A DNA stretch of 64,000 nucleotides. Source: Neolewinella maritima. Lineage in GTDB: Bacteria; Bacteroidota; Bacteroidia; Chitinophagales; Saprospiraceae. Positions 40,892-49,805 of the stretch are shown here, in pieces (position 1 is the first letter of the stretch; each line of letters opens with the position of its first letter). Position numbers and translations under genes: made by a program. Below the pieces are notes generated by a model. That model was not told the origin of the DNA. It saw only the letters and a program-made list of their open reading frames with translations, and searched no databases. The stretch is from the NCBI RefSeq assembly GCF_923081025.1, contig NZ_CAKLPZ010000001.1:1674001-1738000 (forward strand), in the 5' to 3' direction.

Positions 40892-41800
40892 GTCGGTGCG
40901 TCGGTCCACCCCGGCGCCGCGCAGCTGATCCTCCGCAGCGGTAGTACCGTAAAAGCCCGTGCCGCCGGCCACCATGCGACCGGCGTCCAGACCAAACTGC
41001 TGCAACTGCGTCACTACGGCAATGGCCCGCTCGGTGCTGTGCTGGTACGCTAGCCGGGCATCCCCGTCTACGCTTTCAGCGTGGCCGACCACCGTGAGGT
41101 AACTTTTTGGGTAGGCCCGCAGGGTAGTCGCCAACTGCCGCAACAATTGCCGACCGGATAGGCTCAGTTGTCGGTCATCTTCAAACAGAAGCTGCTCCCC
41201 CAGCGTCACGCGTAGTGCGGCATTCACTGCATCCAGGCGGATCACATAGTTGGAGTCCGCCGCGGCGAGAAGGACCTGCCGCAGTTCTTCCGCCAGCCGG
41301 TCGCGGGTGGGCAGCGGGGCCATAGGATCAGCTGCCGTTGCATTCTTGCTATTGTAGGTAGTCGGTGTGGTACGGGGCAGACTATTCAGCTGTTGAGACA
41401 TCGCATCCAGCTCGCGTTCCCGGCGCTCTAGAGCAGCTTCACGCTGACTGAGTAGTGCGGACTGTTGCGCTACTTCCTGATCGCCACTGACTGCAGAGCC
41501 CAGCTGCCCTTCCTGCTTCAGTAGGTCACGGTAGGCGGCACGCACTTCGCTCAGTTGCGTGTTGAGCGCCAGGTTCGTTGCCGTAAGATCTTCGATCTGC
41601 CGCAGTTCACTGCGCTGCACGACTCCTGTCGCCGTCGCGCTATCTCGCGCGGTGCGTAGGCGGACGGTGGCTATGCTATCGGTTTCCAGGCTTTGTGTCC
41701 GGTAGTAGTTGCGTTCGGTGACTAGGGTATCGTACTGGGCCTTGGGGACGCAGGCCGTGATACAACAGAAAAGAATAATCCAACCGGGTAAATACTTCAT
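40868..41800 (-). CDS. OmpA-family lipoprotein with coiled coil
   Basis: 310 residues. The signal peptide with lipobox (LFCCITAC) gives lipidated Cys17. Residues about 20-140 are a charged, Gln/Glu/Arg-rich coiled coil (for example SQREAALERRERELDAM). The C-terminal OmpA-like peptidoglycan-binding domain (about 195-310) has LLFEDDRQLSLSGRQLL, LTVVGHAESVDGDARL, and HSTERAIAVVTQLQQFGL. It probably ties the outer membrane to peptidoglycan. It is the third gene of an envelope operon with the PDZ protease and RlpA-like genes, 10 bp after the latter. Confidence 0.88.
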   Translation of the reverse strand: MKYLPGWIILFCCITACVPKAQYDTLVTERNYYRTQSLETDSIATVRLRTARDSATATGVVQRSELRQIEDLTATNLALNTQLSEVRAAYRDLLKQEGQLGSAVSGDQEVAQQSALLSQREAALERRERELDAMSQQLNSLPRTTPTTYNSKNATAADPMAPLPTRDRLAEELRQVLLAAADSNYVIRLDAVNAALRVTLGEQLLFEDDRQLSLSGRQLLRQLATTLRAYPKSYLTVVGHAESVDGDARLAYQHSTERAIAVVTQLQQFGLDAGRMVAGGTGFYGTTAAEDQLRGAGVDRRTDLLIVVRD

Positions 41801-41810
41801 GGAGTGGGTG

Positions 41811-42713
41811 TTATGGACGTCGATCTAGCGTAATGGTGAAGCCGCTAATGCCGTAGCGTTGCTTCAGGTCCCGGGCGTAGTGCTGCGCACTGTCCTGATC
41901 GCTGAAGGGGCCGAGCGCCACCTTATAGCTAGCCGTAGGTCCCTGACTTAACTTGACGAGTAGCACATCGTCAAAGTAGCGTCCCTGCAATTCGACGACC
42001 TTGTCTAGCGCGGACTCCAGGGTAGAAAAGCTGCCGACCTGCACCCCGTAGCCACCTGCTGTCGGTTTATCCAGCGAGATGGAATAGGTTCCAGCCCCGA
42101 ACGTTGCTGCCGGTTTACGGATTGGCTTAGCGGTCGGGGTAGCGGTTTGCTTCGGTGGGGTAGGGGGAGGGGGCGAAGTTTCCTCCCGTGCGGGTGGCGG
42201 GGAAGGTGTGGGGGTGTCTGCGCGTGGTGCGGGATCATATGCCGGTGGGGCAGGGGCAGCAATCGCTGGCGGGCTAGATACTGCCCGGGGTGGGGCGGGG
42301 CGGATCTGCACCTGCGGCGGCGGTTCACTGCTCGATGCCGGACGTTGGTCTGGCGTAGAAAGCAGGGTCAGCTCTACCGGCACGGTACGCTCCCCGAGCA
42401 TACCCAGTTCCTGGGCTGCGCGCTCGCTTAGTTCTACTATCCTTCCGCGGATGAAGGGACCCTTGTCGATGATGCGTACCACTACACTACGCCCGTTTTC
42501 CTCGTTACGTACCCGCACCGTACTATTATATGGATAGGTTTTGTGCGCGGCGACCAGTTCGGTCTTGTCGTACACCGCGCCATAGGCGGTCTCCGCCCCG
42601 TCGTACTCGGTAGAGTAGTAACTGGCCAGACCACTCTGCTTGTCACCCAGTAATTGTGCGGACAACAGTCCGGTCAGGGCGGTAAAGACCGTAAGGAATA
42701 GGTATCGTTTCAT
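41811..42713 (-). CDS. RlpA-like protein: double-psi beta-barrel plus SPOR domain
   Basis: About 300 residues from the ATG at 42713, which starts a signal peptide (RYLFLTVFTALTGLLSAQ). The RlpA double-psi barrel covers about 25-115: GLASYYSTEYDGAETAYG, VRVRNEENGRSVVVRIIDKGPF, GRIVELSERAAQELGM. A Pro/Ala-rich linker (about 120-215) leads to a SPOR domain (about 225-300; YGVQVGSFSTLESAL, VALGPFSDQDSAQHYARDL), which binds denuded septal glycan. RlpA of Pseudomonas is a lytic transglycosylase acting on such glycan. Whether this one is catalytic cannot be told. No lipobox is seen. Confidence 0.88.
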   Translation of the reverse strand: MKRYLFLTVFTALTGLLSAQLLGDKQSGLASYYSTEYDGAETAYGAVYDKTELVAAHKTYPYNSTVRVRNEENGRSVVVRIIDKGPFIRGRIVELSERAAQELGMLGERTVPVELTLLSTPDQRPASSSEPPPQVQIRPAPPRAVSSPPAIAAPAPPAYDPAPRADTPTPSPPPAREETSPPPPTPPKQTATPTAKPIRKPAATFGAGTYSISLDKPTAGGYGVQVGSFSTLESALDKVVELQGRYFDDVLLVKLSQGPTASYKVALGPFSDQDSAQHYARDLKQRYGISGFTITLDRRP

Positions 42714-42748
42714 GCCCTGCTGTAAGGTGTTGGTGGGAAACATTGTTC

Positions 42749-44020
42749 TCAAATAAGATCCTCCAAAATGAAGGTAAGATCCAGTAGGCGCCCGGCCCGG
42801 TACACACGTAGCTTGATGCGGCGACCCGGCTTGCCCTCCAGCTTACGTACGATGGACTGTAGACTCATTAAGCCCGTCGACACTCCATTGATGACCCGCA
42901 ACCGATCCTGCACCTGCACCCCTGCCCGATCGGCCGGACTACCGGGAATGACGTGACTTACACTGAATTTACGCAGGTTTGCACCTCCGGCCAGCAGCGT
43001 GAGTCCGGATCGATCGTAGGTGAATTTGCGCTTGTACGCTTTGCCCACCGATTTCATGTACACCCGGCGGTTCACGTAATCTATGATCACGTTGAACCGC
43101 TTCAGAATTCGGTTACCGAGGATGCCCTCCCGTTTGTTGAGGAACTTGAGGTTAGTAGTATCGACCTCCTGAAAGTAGGTCACTACGTTGTCCATGCGCC
43201 GCTTGCCAATTTCGACGACCCGGCTACGGCCTACGTTGCCCTCCATGGTACCCCCCAGACCGTTAGCGATAGTGGCCGGTATGGTCTGCTCGGGTAGATC
43301 GCCGCTTAGTCGTTCCGGGTAAGTGTGCAGCAGCAGGCTCAGGCCGGCCCCGGTGTCCATCAGCAGTCGGCGGGCCGAGGCACTGTCACCCAGTACGCCT
43401 ATGTCAACGTTCAGGTAGGGCCGGTTACGGATGAAGGTCGTGGGCACCTCCGTCCAGCTCTTGCGGACCCTGAACTTGCCGGGGTCATGCAGTATCATCA
43501 CCTGCCGTCGAAAGTCCAGCTCTACGATGAAGCGCATCAGAAAGTCACCCCCCAGAATCCCGTGGATATTGGTACCGGTGATGCGCTCGAAGTTGAAGTA
43601 GTTTTCCTCCAGCACCAGCACGGTCCGGTTTCTGGCGAGCAGTCGGTTCGCCAGCCGCAGGTCAACCCCCGTGGCCAGGTGGGCGGTGAGCTCGTTATTG
43701 ACGTCCGCCCCGCGCACCTGGAAGGTGCGGCGGTAGCTTATTGCTAGGGCATCGGTCATCGAGCGATCCAGCAGCACCGTATTTTCCGCTCCGGTATCCA
43801 CGATGAAACGCAGGGGCATCGTGCCGTTCAGCAATACGGCGATGACGATAAAGTCATTCTCCAGATCGAAGGGAATTTCGATCAGTTTGCGCTTGCCGAG
43901 CACCTTCATATCCAGCCGCTGCGCCTGAAGTGCGCTACTCAGCAGCAGGCCCACCAGCAGCAGCAGAAAGGCAGGGGGGGCGGGCGCGCAGGTGCGGTGT
44001 ATTTGAGGATGGCGTGGCAA
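42749..44020 (-). CDS. Secreted protein with two retropepsin-like aspartyl protease domains and a PDZ domain
   Basis: 423 residues. The signal peptide core is FLLLLVGLLLSSALQAQ. The first aspartyl protease domain has IVDTGAENTVLLD (DTG at 75-77), the second LMDTGAGLSLLL (DTG at 222-224). A third glycine-rich region, GILGNRILKRFNVIIDY, gives the typical second flap. The C-terminal PDZ domain (about 345-420) reads VIPGSPADRAGVQVQDRLRVING. Two DTG motifs in one chain can form an intramolecular active site like pepsin, whereas single-motif relatives must dimerise. Periplasmic quality control or processing is inferred. It is first in an operon with the RlpA-like and OmpA-like genes. Confidence 0.86.
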   Translation of the reverse strand: MPRHPQIHRTCAPAPPAFLLLLVGLLLSSALQAQRLDMKVLGKRKLIEIPFDLENDFIVIAVLLNGTMPLRFIVDTGAENTVLLDRSMTDALAISYRRTFQVRGADVNNELTAHLATGVDLRLANRLLARNRTVLVLEENYFNFERITGTNIHGILGGDFLMRFIVELDFRRQVMILHDPGKFRVRKSWTEVPTTFIRNRPYLNVDIGVLGDSASARRLLMDTGAGLSLLLHTYPERLSGDLPEQTIPATIANGLGGTMEGNVGRSRVVEIGKRRMDNVVTYFQEVDTTNLKFLNKREGILGNRILKRFNVIIDYVNRRVYMKSVGKAYKRKFTYDRSGLTLLAGGANLRKFSVSHVIPGSPADRAGVQVQDRLRVINGVSTGLMSLQSIVRKLEGKPGRRIKLRVYRAGRLLDLTFILEDLI

Positions 44021-44392
44021 TGATCGAGCGGGATAAACTACGTACTAGATAAACATTAGGCAGCGAAACGAAGTTGGCGACGTTAATTAGGTTACAGTAG
44101 CCACGGTGAGCCATCGTAAAACCTTCCGGCAAAAATCGTCGTACGTACATGCATATGTGCGTGCCCCGCTTGCTTAGGTAGTAAAAATGGTGCAACTTGC
44201 GCTGCCAAACCGTAGCGTTTTAGGGTTCTAAGCAACCCCTTTATTCGATCATGTAACTCCCTACGCGTTTTGAACTGCGTTTCCCCGGACCCTAGGGTTC
44301 GCCAATCCATGGATAACGACTCACGGGCCATCCGGTCCGTACGGAGCTACTGTGCTCCCACCGCACTATCATTCACATATATAACCTTTAGT
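44021..44392. other. Intergenic region upstream of susC (372 bp)
   Basis: This divergent spacer between the PDZ-protease gene and susC holds no credible gene. It contains the hairpin at 44141-44164, a weaker GGGTT...AACCC stem near 44223-44238 followed by CTTTATT, and an AT-rich patch (ACATATATAACCTTTAG) ending just before the susC ATG that probably includes its promoter; the TAnnTTTG match there is poor. Two minus-strand open frames of 79 and 86 codons have unlikely composition. Confidence 0.5.
44141..44164 (+). other. 10-bp hairpin in the susC upstream region
   Basis: GTACGTACAT, loop GCAT, then ATGTGCGTGC, pairing fully if two G-U wobbles are allowed on the plus-strand RNA. It lies about 230 nt before the susC start. 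It could be a leader-RNA structure, the end of an upstream transcript, or a protein-binding site. Confidence 0.4.
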
Positions 44393-47300
44393 ATGAAGCT
44401 TAATTTACACCATGCCTACCGCGGGTGCCTCTTCCTGCTCCTGGTACTGTTTACCACCTCAGCTGCCGTAGCGCAGACCAGTGTGAGCGGCACCATTACG
44501 GACGGAGATAGCGGCGACCCCCTCATCGGCGCCAGCATCCTGGTGACGGGTACCTCTACGGGTACGGTCACCGATTTCGACGGCAACTTTACGCTCAACG
44601 TACCGGCTGATGCCGAATCGCTGACCGTATCCTACACCGGCTATGCCACTACTGTAGTACCGTTTACCGGCCAGACAACTGTCGACCTGCAACTTACCTC
44701 CGGGGAACTGCTGGACGAAGTAGTCGTAGTGGGTTACGGTACCGTTACGCAGCGCGAAGTCACCAGTGCCGTAACGACCATCAGCGAAGAAAACTTCAAC
44801 GCGGGTAACATCAACGACCCCACCCAGCTCATTCAGGGTAAGGTAGCCGGTCTGACGATCTCCAAAGTAGGCGGCGACGTCAACGGTGGAGCTAACATCC
44901 GTCTTCGCGGACTTTCCAGTTTCGGTGGTAACACCTCCCCCCTCATCATCATCGATGGTGTGGTAGGCGCTGACCTGCGTACGGTGGACCCCAACGACAT
45001 CGAATCGGTCAACGTACTGAAGGACGGTTCAGCTGCTGCCATTTATGGTATCCAGGCTTCTGCCGGCGTAATCATCATTACCACCAAGCGTGGTCGTGAA
45101 GGTGAAGGTCAACTTGACTACCGTGGCTACGTGTCTGCTGAATCAGTAGGTAAGTCCCCGGAACTGGCCGACCGCAACGAGTACCTGCGCCTGATCGGCC
45201 GGGCTGCTGATCTGAACCGCGCGCAGAACCCCGATGCACAGGATCTACCTACCTCGGAAGGCGTGCGTGCCGCAAACGATTACGGCGGCGACACGGACTG
45301 GGTTGACGAAGTGACCCGTACCGGCATCAGCCACGTACACAACCTCAGCTACTCCGGTGGTTCGGGTGCTACCACATACCGCGCCTCGGTCAACTACCGC
45401 GACATCCAGGGTATCGGCTTCATCAACGATGGCTTCCAGCAACTGAACGGCCGCCTCAGCGTAACGCAGAAGGCACTCAACGATCGCCTGTCCATCGGGG
45501 TAGACATCACTACCACGGATCGCAAGACGCAGTTTTTTGACTCCAACGTTTTCAAGTTCGCCACAACCTATAATCCTACCGCACCTATCCGTGTAGATGA
45601 TGCAGGCTTCAACGTGCCAACAGAAATCGCCGACCGCGCTAATGCCGTCTACGGCGGGTACTTCCAGGTGGAGAACTTCGATTACATTAACCCCGTCTCC
45701 ATCGCCGAACAGCAGACGAATGAAGAGCAACGTACCGATATCCTCTACTCTTTCCGTACGGGTTACGATATCACCGACGACTGGGTACTGAATGTCAACT
45801 ACAGCCGTCAGCGGACAAATATCACCGGTGGCTTCTTCGGCAGCCGCACTAGCCTGGCCAACGGCGGTGCCGGTGGATCTGCCAGTCGCCTGGGCAACGC
45901 TAGTCGCCGTGCGGACGACAACAGAAACGAACTTTTCGAGGTGACATCGACCTACGACCTGGATCTGGGCAACAATAGCCTGGAACTACTCGCCGGTTAC
46001 TCCTGGCAGGAGTACAACTTCCAAAATTTTAGCACGGGTGGTAGCGGCCTTGTCTCCGATGTATTCGGATTCAACCGCCTCAACGAGCTGAATGATATTT
46101 CTACCGGACAAGCCAATTTGGCCAGTAACCAGAGTGGCTACAAAGTCATAGGCTTTTTCGGTCGCGCTCGTCTGGGCATTGGCTCGGCGTACAACATTAC
46201 CGCATCGGTGCGCCGCGACGGTACCAGCCGGAACGCTCCCAATAACAAGTGGGATGTATTCCCCGCCATTTCTGCTAGCGCCGACTTAGTCGACGCCCTC
46301 GCTCTCGATGGTGGACCTAATGAACTGAAGTTCCGCGTAGGTTACGGTATCACGGGAACGCTGCCATCTGGTGACATCGACTACCTGCAGCAGTTCGCTC
46401 CTGCAGTCGGTGCGCTGTTCCCAGTGAATGGCTCCTACCTACCCACCGTTGCTCCCCAGACCAATGGTAACCCCAACCTGCGGTTTGAGAAGAAGGGCGA
46501 ATTCAATGCTGGACTTGACTTCGCGTTTTTGGACTACCGCCTCAATGGTGCATTAGATTTCTACGTGCGTCAGACTTCGGACCTGCTATTCAATACGCAG
46601 CTGCCCACACCGCCCTTCCTGTTCAACTCCGTACTAGCGAATCTGAACAACGTTGACCTGATCAACACGGGTGTAGAGCTATCGCTGGGTTACTCCGTAG
46701 CCTCGGGTGACAAATTCATCTGGGATCCTCAACTGACCTTCAGTACGTTTAGCACGGAGATCAAGCAGAACGATGAAGTAGCTGACTTTAACTTCGGCGA
46801 TGGTAACGGTGTGGACATTAATTCCACTGTTCCCGGAGCCCCCGGTCAGAATGGTTTCCCCATCACCCGTGTCGAGATCGGTACGGAGTTCGGTGGCATC
46901 TACACCCTCATCATCGACGAAGAAGCTTCCAGTCAGGAAGGTCGCTACGTATATGTAGAGGCGCTCAATGTGGACACGGACGGCGACGGCATCTTCGATG
47001 CGGCCGACGGTGTGATCAACAACGACGACCGGGTACGGGTGGGTAATGGCCTGCCTGATTTCAGCCTCGGTCTGGCTAACAGCTTCCGCTACGGCGACGT
47101 CGACTTCAGCTTCTTCCTGCGTGGTGATTTCGGTCATGACCTGGTGAACCTACCCCGCAACTTCTACAGCCAGCTGGGTAATGCAGTAAGTCGTCCGATC
47201 GATAACATCATCACCACCGACCTGAACGAGAGTATCATCTCAGCTCCCCGTCTGAACCAGACGTTCGTAGAGGATGCCAGCTTCCTGGCCCTTGACAATG

Positions 47301-47536
47301 CGCAGCTGGGCTACACGTTCCGTCTGGGTGGCAACAGCGGCTTCCGCACACTGCGCGCCTACGTTGCCGGACAGAACCTGTTCTACATTACCGGTTACTC
47401 TGGCGTTGATCCTAACGTTCGCTTCACCGATACGGTAGATCCGCTCAACCCGAACGCCCTGGCGCCCGGTATTGACCGCCGGAATACATTCTTCCGCACC
47501 CGCACCGCAACCTTTGGTATCGCGGTTGGATTTTAA
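44393..47536 (+). CDS. SusC/RagA family TonB-dependent outer-membrane transporter
   Basis: About 1047 residues from the ATG at 44393, which begins the signal peptide (GCLFLLLVLFTTSAAVAQ). Domains in order: carboxypeptidase-regulatory-like domain (about 30-110, VSGTITDGDSGDPLIGASI), the SusC signature and TonB-box region LLDEVVVVGYGTVTQREVTSAV (about 113-134), plug domain (to about 240, IRLRGLSSFGG, SVNVLKDGSAAAIYGIQAS), and a 22-strand barrel to the final RNTFFRTRTATFGIAVGF. Paired with the SusD lipoprotein it forms the 'pedal-bin' importer of glycans or peptides. No glycoside hydrolase, sulfatase or sensor gene is near, so the substrate is unknown. Confidence 0.96.
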   Translation: MKLNLHHAYRGCLFLLLVLFTTSAAVAQTSVSGTITDGDSGDPLIGASILVTGTSTGTVTDFDGNFTLNVPADAESLTVSYTGYATTVVPFTGQTTVDLQLTSGELLDEVVVVGYGTVTQREVTSAVTTISEENFNAGNINDPTQLIQGKVAGLTISKVGGDVNGGANIRLRGLSSFGGNTSPLIIIDGVVGADLRTVDPNDIESVNVLKDGSAAAIYGIQASAGVIIITTKRGREGEGQLDYRGYVSAESVGKSPELADRNEYLRLIGRAADLNRAQNPDAQDLPTSEGVRAANDYGGDTDWVDEVTRTGISHVHNLSYSGGSGATTYRASVNYRDIQGIGFINDGFQQLNGRLSVTQKALNDRLSIGVDITTTDRKTQFFDSNVFKFATTYNPTAPIRVDDAGFNVPTEIADRANAVYGGYFQVENFDYINPVSIAEQQTNEEQRTDILYSFRTGYDITDDWVLNVNYSRQRTNITGGFFGSRTSLANGGAGGSASRLGNASRRADDNRNELFEVTSTYDLDLGNNSLELLAGYSWQEYNFQNFSTGGSGLVSDVFGFNRLNELNDISTGQANLASNQSGYKVIGFFGRARLGIGSAYNITASVRRDGTSRNAPNNKWDVFPAISASADLVDALALDGGPNELKFRVGYGITGTLPSGDIDYLQQFAPAVGALFPVNGSYLPTVAPQTNGNPNLRFEKKGEFNAGLDFAFLDYRLNGALDFYVRQTSDLLFNTQLPTPPFLFNSVLANLNNVDLINTGVELSLGYSVASGDKFIWDPQLTFSTFSTEIKQNDEVADFNFGDGNGVDINSTVPGAPGQNGFPITRVEIGTEFGGIYTLIIDEEASSQEGRYVYVEALNVDTDGDGIFDAADGVINNDDRVRVGNGLPDFSLGLANSFRYGDVDFSFFLRGDFGHDLVNLPRNFYSQLGNAVSRPIDNIITTDLNESIISAPRLNQTFVEDASFLALDNAQLGYTFRLGGNSGFRTLRAYVAGQNLFYITGYSGVDPNVRFTDTVDPLNPNALAPGIDRRNTFFRTRTATFGIAVGF

Positions 47537-47560
47537 CAGTACCCAATCATACTAAGTGAC

Positions 47561-47591
47561 GGAGAGGCTCGGCCTCGGTCGACGCCTCTCC
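47561..47591 (+). terminator. Hairpin between susC and susD (attenuator or RNA-stability element)
   Basis: GGAGAGGC (47561-47568) pairs perfectly with GCCTCTCC (47584-47591) around a 15-nt loop, 25 nt after the susC stop and 19 nt before the susD ATG. There is no long T-tract (TTACTAAC follows). Such intercistronic stems often lower downstream expression or protect the upstream message. Confidence 0.6.
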
Positions 47592-47610
47592 TTACTAACT
47601 ATATATCATT

Positions 47611-49179
47611 ATGTACAAAAAACTATTTACTCGAATCGGTGGGGTGCTTCTCGCAAGCGCGCTACTCGTTCCTACCCAGTCCTGTACGGATCTGGAGCCG
47701 GAAATTTTCTCTACTCTGACGCCGGCAAACTTCCCGGCCTCCAACGATGACATCGTCTCCTCTTACCTGTCTGTCTATACCGATCTATACGGTATGATGA
47801 ACCACGGTGGATACATGTCCATCATGGAGATCTCTTCGGACGAATTGCTGATCCCACAGCGCGGATCGGACTGGTTCGATGGAGGTATTTGGCTGCGTAC
47901 GCACCAACAGACCTTCGACGCTCAGGATAATCAGTTCAACGGCGCCTGGAGTTTTCTCTACCGTGGCGCACTGAAGGCTAATCTGGTCATCGCGCTGATC
48001 AACAACTCGGACCTACCCGAAGATCAGAAGGCTCCCCGGGTTGCTGAACTGCGTACCCTGCGGGCGTACTTCTATTACCAGCTTACGGACGCTTTCGGCG
48101 ACGTACCCCTGATCACGGAAGACTCCGACGCTACGAACCAGGAACCCAACGCCACGCCACGCGCTGAGATTTACAACTTCGTCATCTCTGAGCTCGATGC
48201 TGCAGCGGGCGACCTAGGCCGGGAAACCGGTTCGGCCAGCTACGGTAAGATCAACTACTACGTTAACCGCGCACTCGCCAGTCGCTTTCTGCTGAATGCA
48301 GAGGTGATGACCGGCAGTCCCCGCTACGCAGAAGCGGAAGCTGCTGCTGACGAGGTTATCAATAGTGGAGAGTTTAGCCTAACGGAAGACTACTTCGAGA
48401 ACTTCGATCCGGGCAACGACAACGGTCTGCGCGGAACGTCGGAGAACATGTGGGTAATTCCCTACGATGAGCCTTCCGTAGCAGCTGGATTCAATATCCC
48501 ACAGATGACCCTGCACTACGCAAGTCAGGCGACCTTCGACCTACAGGATCAGCCCTGGAACGGCTACTGTACGCAGCAGGAGTTCTACGACAGCTACGAA
48601 GACGGTGACCTCCGCAAAGGTGAGTACGGCAACCAGCAGGTACGCGGTAACTTCCTTGCCGGACCACAGTACGCCCAGGACGGCGAGACGCCAATCATCG
48701 ACGGATCGGCTGACGATCCCGGTGGAGTCGAGCTAGTATTTACCCCCGAAATCAATACGCTGGAGCCCAATGCATACCGCCAGGCCGGCGCCCGTGTATT
48801 CAAGTTCGGCTACGAGATCGGTTCGCCTAACACGATCCGCAATGACTTCCCCATCATTCGCTACTCCGAGGTGCTGATGAACAAAGCCGAAGCTATGCAG
48901 CGGCAGGGTACCGGTGGTTTCTCCATGCTCGTCAATATGGTCCGCGAACGCGCCGGGCTGGAAGACATGGACGATAATATGAGCCTGGACGATATGCTCG
49001 CAGAGCGGGGCCGTGAGTTCTTCTTCGAGATCACCCGCCGTCAGGACCTGATTCGCTTCGGTGAGTTCACCTCTCCCTGGTTCGCCAAGGGGCAAACACC
49101 CGAGACTGCTAAGCTCTTCCCAATCCCTCAGCCACAGCTGAACGCTAACCGGAACCTGACCCAGAATCCTGGCTACTAG
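47611..49179 (+). CDS. SusD/RagB family nutrient-binding outer-membrane lipoprotein
   Basis: 522 residues. The signal peptide with lipobox (LLVPTQSC) gives Cys25, followed by TDLEPEIFSTLTPANF, the usual SusD start. The TPR-rich SusD fold is seen in NGAWSFLYRGALKANLVIALI, LRTLRAYFYYQLTDAFGDVPLI and the C-terminal IIRYSEVLMNKAEAMQR and RGREFFFEITRRQDLIRFGEF. It caps the SusC channel and binds the ligand. There is no Shine-Dalgarno sequence; an A/T-rich ACTATATATCATT precedes the ATG. A strong terminator follows. Confidence 0.96.
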   Translation: MYKKLFTRIGGVLLASALLVPTQSCTDLEPEIFSTLTPANFPASNDDIVSSYLSVYTDLYGMMNHGGYMSIMEISSDELLIPQRGSDWFDGGIWLRTHQQTFDAQDNQFNGAWSFLYRGALKANLVIALINNSDLPEDQKAPRVAELRTLRAYFYYQLTDAFGDVPLITEDSDATNQEPNATPRAEIYNFVISELDAAAGDLGRETGSASYGKINYYVNRALASRFLLNAEVMTGSPRYAEAEAAADEVINSGEFSLTEDYFENFDPGNDNGLRGTSENMWVIPYDEPSVAAGFNIPQMTLHYASQATFDLQDQPWNGYCTQQEFYDSYEDGDLRKGEYGNQQVRGNFLAGPQYAQDGETPIIDGSADDPGGVELVFTPEINTLEPNAYRQAGARVFKFGYEIGSPNTIRNDFPIIRYSEVLMNKAEAMQRQGTGGFSMLVNMVRERAGLEDMDDNMSLDDMLAERGREFFFEITRRQDLIRFGEFTSPWFAKGQTPETAKLFPIPQPQLNANRNLTQNPGY

Positions 49180-49204
49180 GACTAGCTGATAGTTCACACT
49201 AAAC

Positions 49205-49238
49205 AACGCCTCGCTACCTCCTGGTAGCGGGGCGTTTT
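49205..49238 (+). terminator. Rho-independent terminator of susCD
   Basis: AACGCCTCGCTACC pairs with GGTAGCGGGGCGTT (14 bp including one T-G), loop TCCT, followed by TT, 26 nt after the susD stop. Confidence 0.88.
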
Positions 49239-49248
49239 GCATTATCCC

Positions 49249-49256
49249 TACCTTTA
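49249..49256 (+). promoter_or_regulatory. -7-like promoter element of the Nudix gene
   Basis: TACCTTTA, one mismatch from TAnnTTTG, ends 6 nt before the ATG at 49263, directly after the susCD terminator. Confidence 0.5.
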
Positions 49257-49262
49257 CCCGCT

Positions 49263-49805
49263 ATGAACTTCTGCTCCAATTGTGGCTCCGCCGATCTCAG
49301 CTACCAGCAGCCTGCGGGAGATACGCACCAGCGTCATGTATGTGAGGCCTGTCAGACGATTCATTACCGCAACCCCAAGGTGGTGACGGGGTGCCTGCCC
49401 GTTTGGGAGGACAAAGTTCTACTCTGCCGACGCGCCATCGAGCCGGCCTACGGCCTTTGGAACGTACCGAGTGGATACCTTGAGAACGGAGAGTCCGTCC
49501 GCGCCGGCGCGAAGCGCGAAGTTCAGGAAGAAGCCCTAGCGGAAGTGAGGCTGGATTATCTGATCACACTCTACGACATCGAGCGGATCAATCAGGTCTA
49601 CCTTCAATACGTAGGTCATCTGATAGAAGGTCGCTTCGGAGTAGGGGAGGAAAGCCTTGATGCACAACTCTTTACCGAAGAAAACGTGCCCTGGGATGAG
49701 ATCGCCTTCACCTCATCTGAATTCACCCTGCGTAACTACTTCCACGACCGTAGTATTCCTCGAAAACTACTACACCAGGCATCGTATCCAGCCGTACGGT
49801 CTTAG
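49263..49805 (+). CDS. Nudix hydrolase with N-terminal zinc ribbon
   Basis: 180 residues. A four-cysteine zinc ribbon (C4-x2-C7 in FCSNCGS; C28-x2-C31 in VCEACQ) precedes a Nudix domain. The Nudix box GYLENGESVRAGAKREVQEEA fits GX5EX7REUXEE, but the usual glycine after the EE pair is not in place (EEALAEV). Zinc-ribbon Nudix proteins include NADH pyrophosphatase relatives and ADP-ribose-type hydrolases; the substrate is not known. Its TAG stop overlaps the kdsB TAA on the other strand within TTAG. Confidence 0.85.
   Translation: MNFCSNCGSADLSYQQPAGDTHQRHVCEACQTIHYRNPKVVTGCLPVWEDKVLLCRRAIEPAYGLWNVPSGYLENGESVRAGAKREVQEEALAEVRLDYLITLYDIERINQVYLQYVGHLIEGRFGVGEESLDAQLFTEENVPWDEIAFTSSEFTLRNYFHDRSIPRKLLHQASYPAVRS

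Noticed and set aside
44092-44331. 79-codon minus-strand open frame upstream of susC
   Set aside because: Lies over the susC control region and its hairpin; composition is not protein-like.
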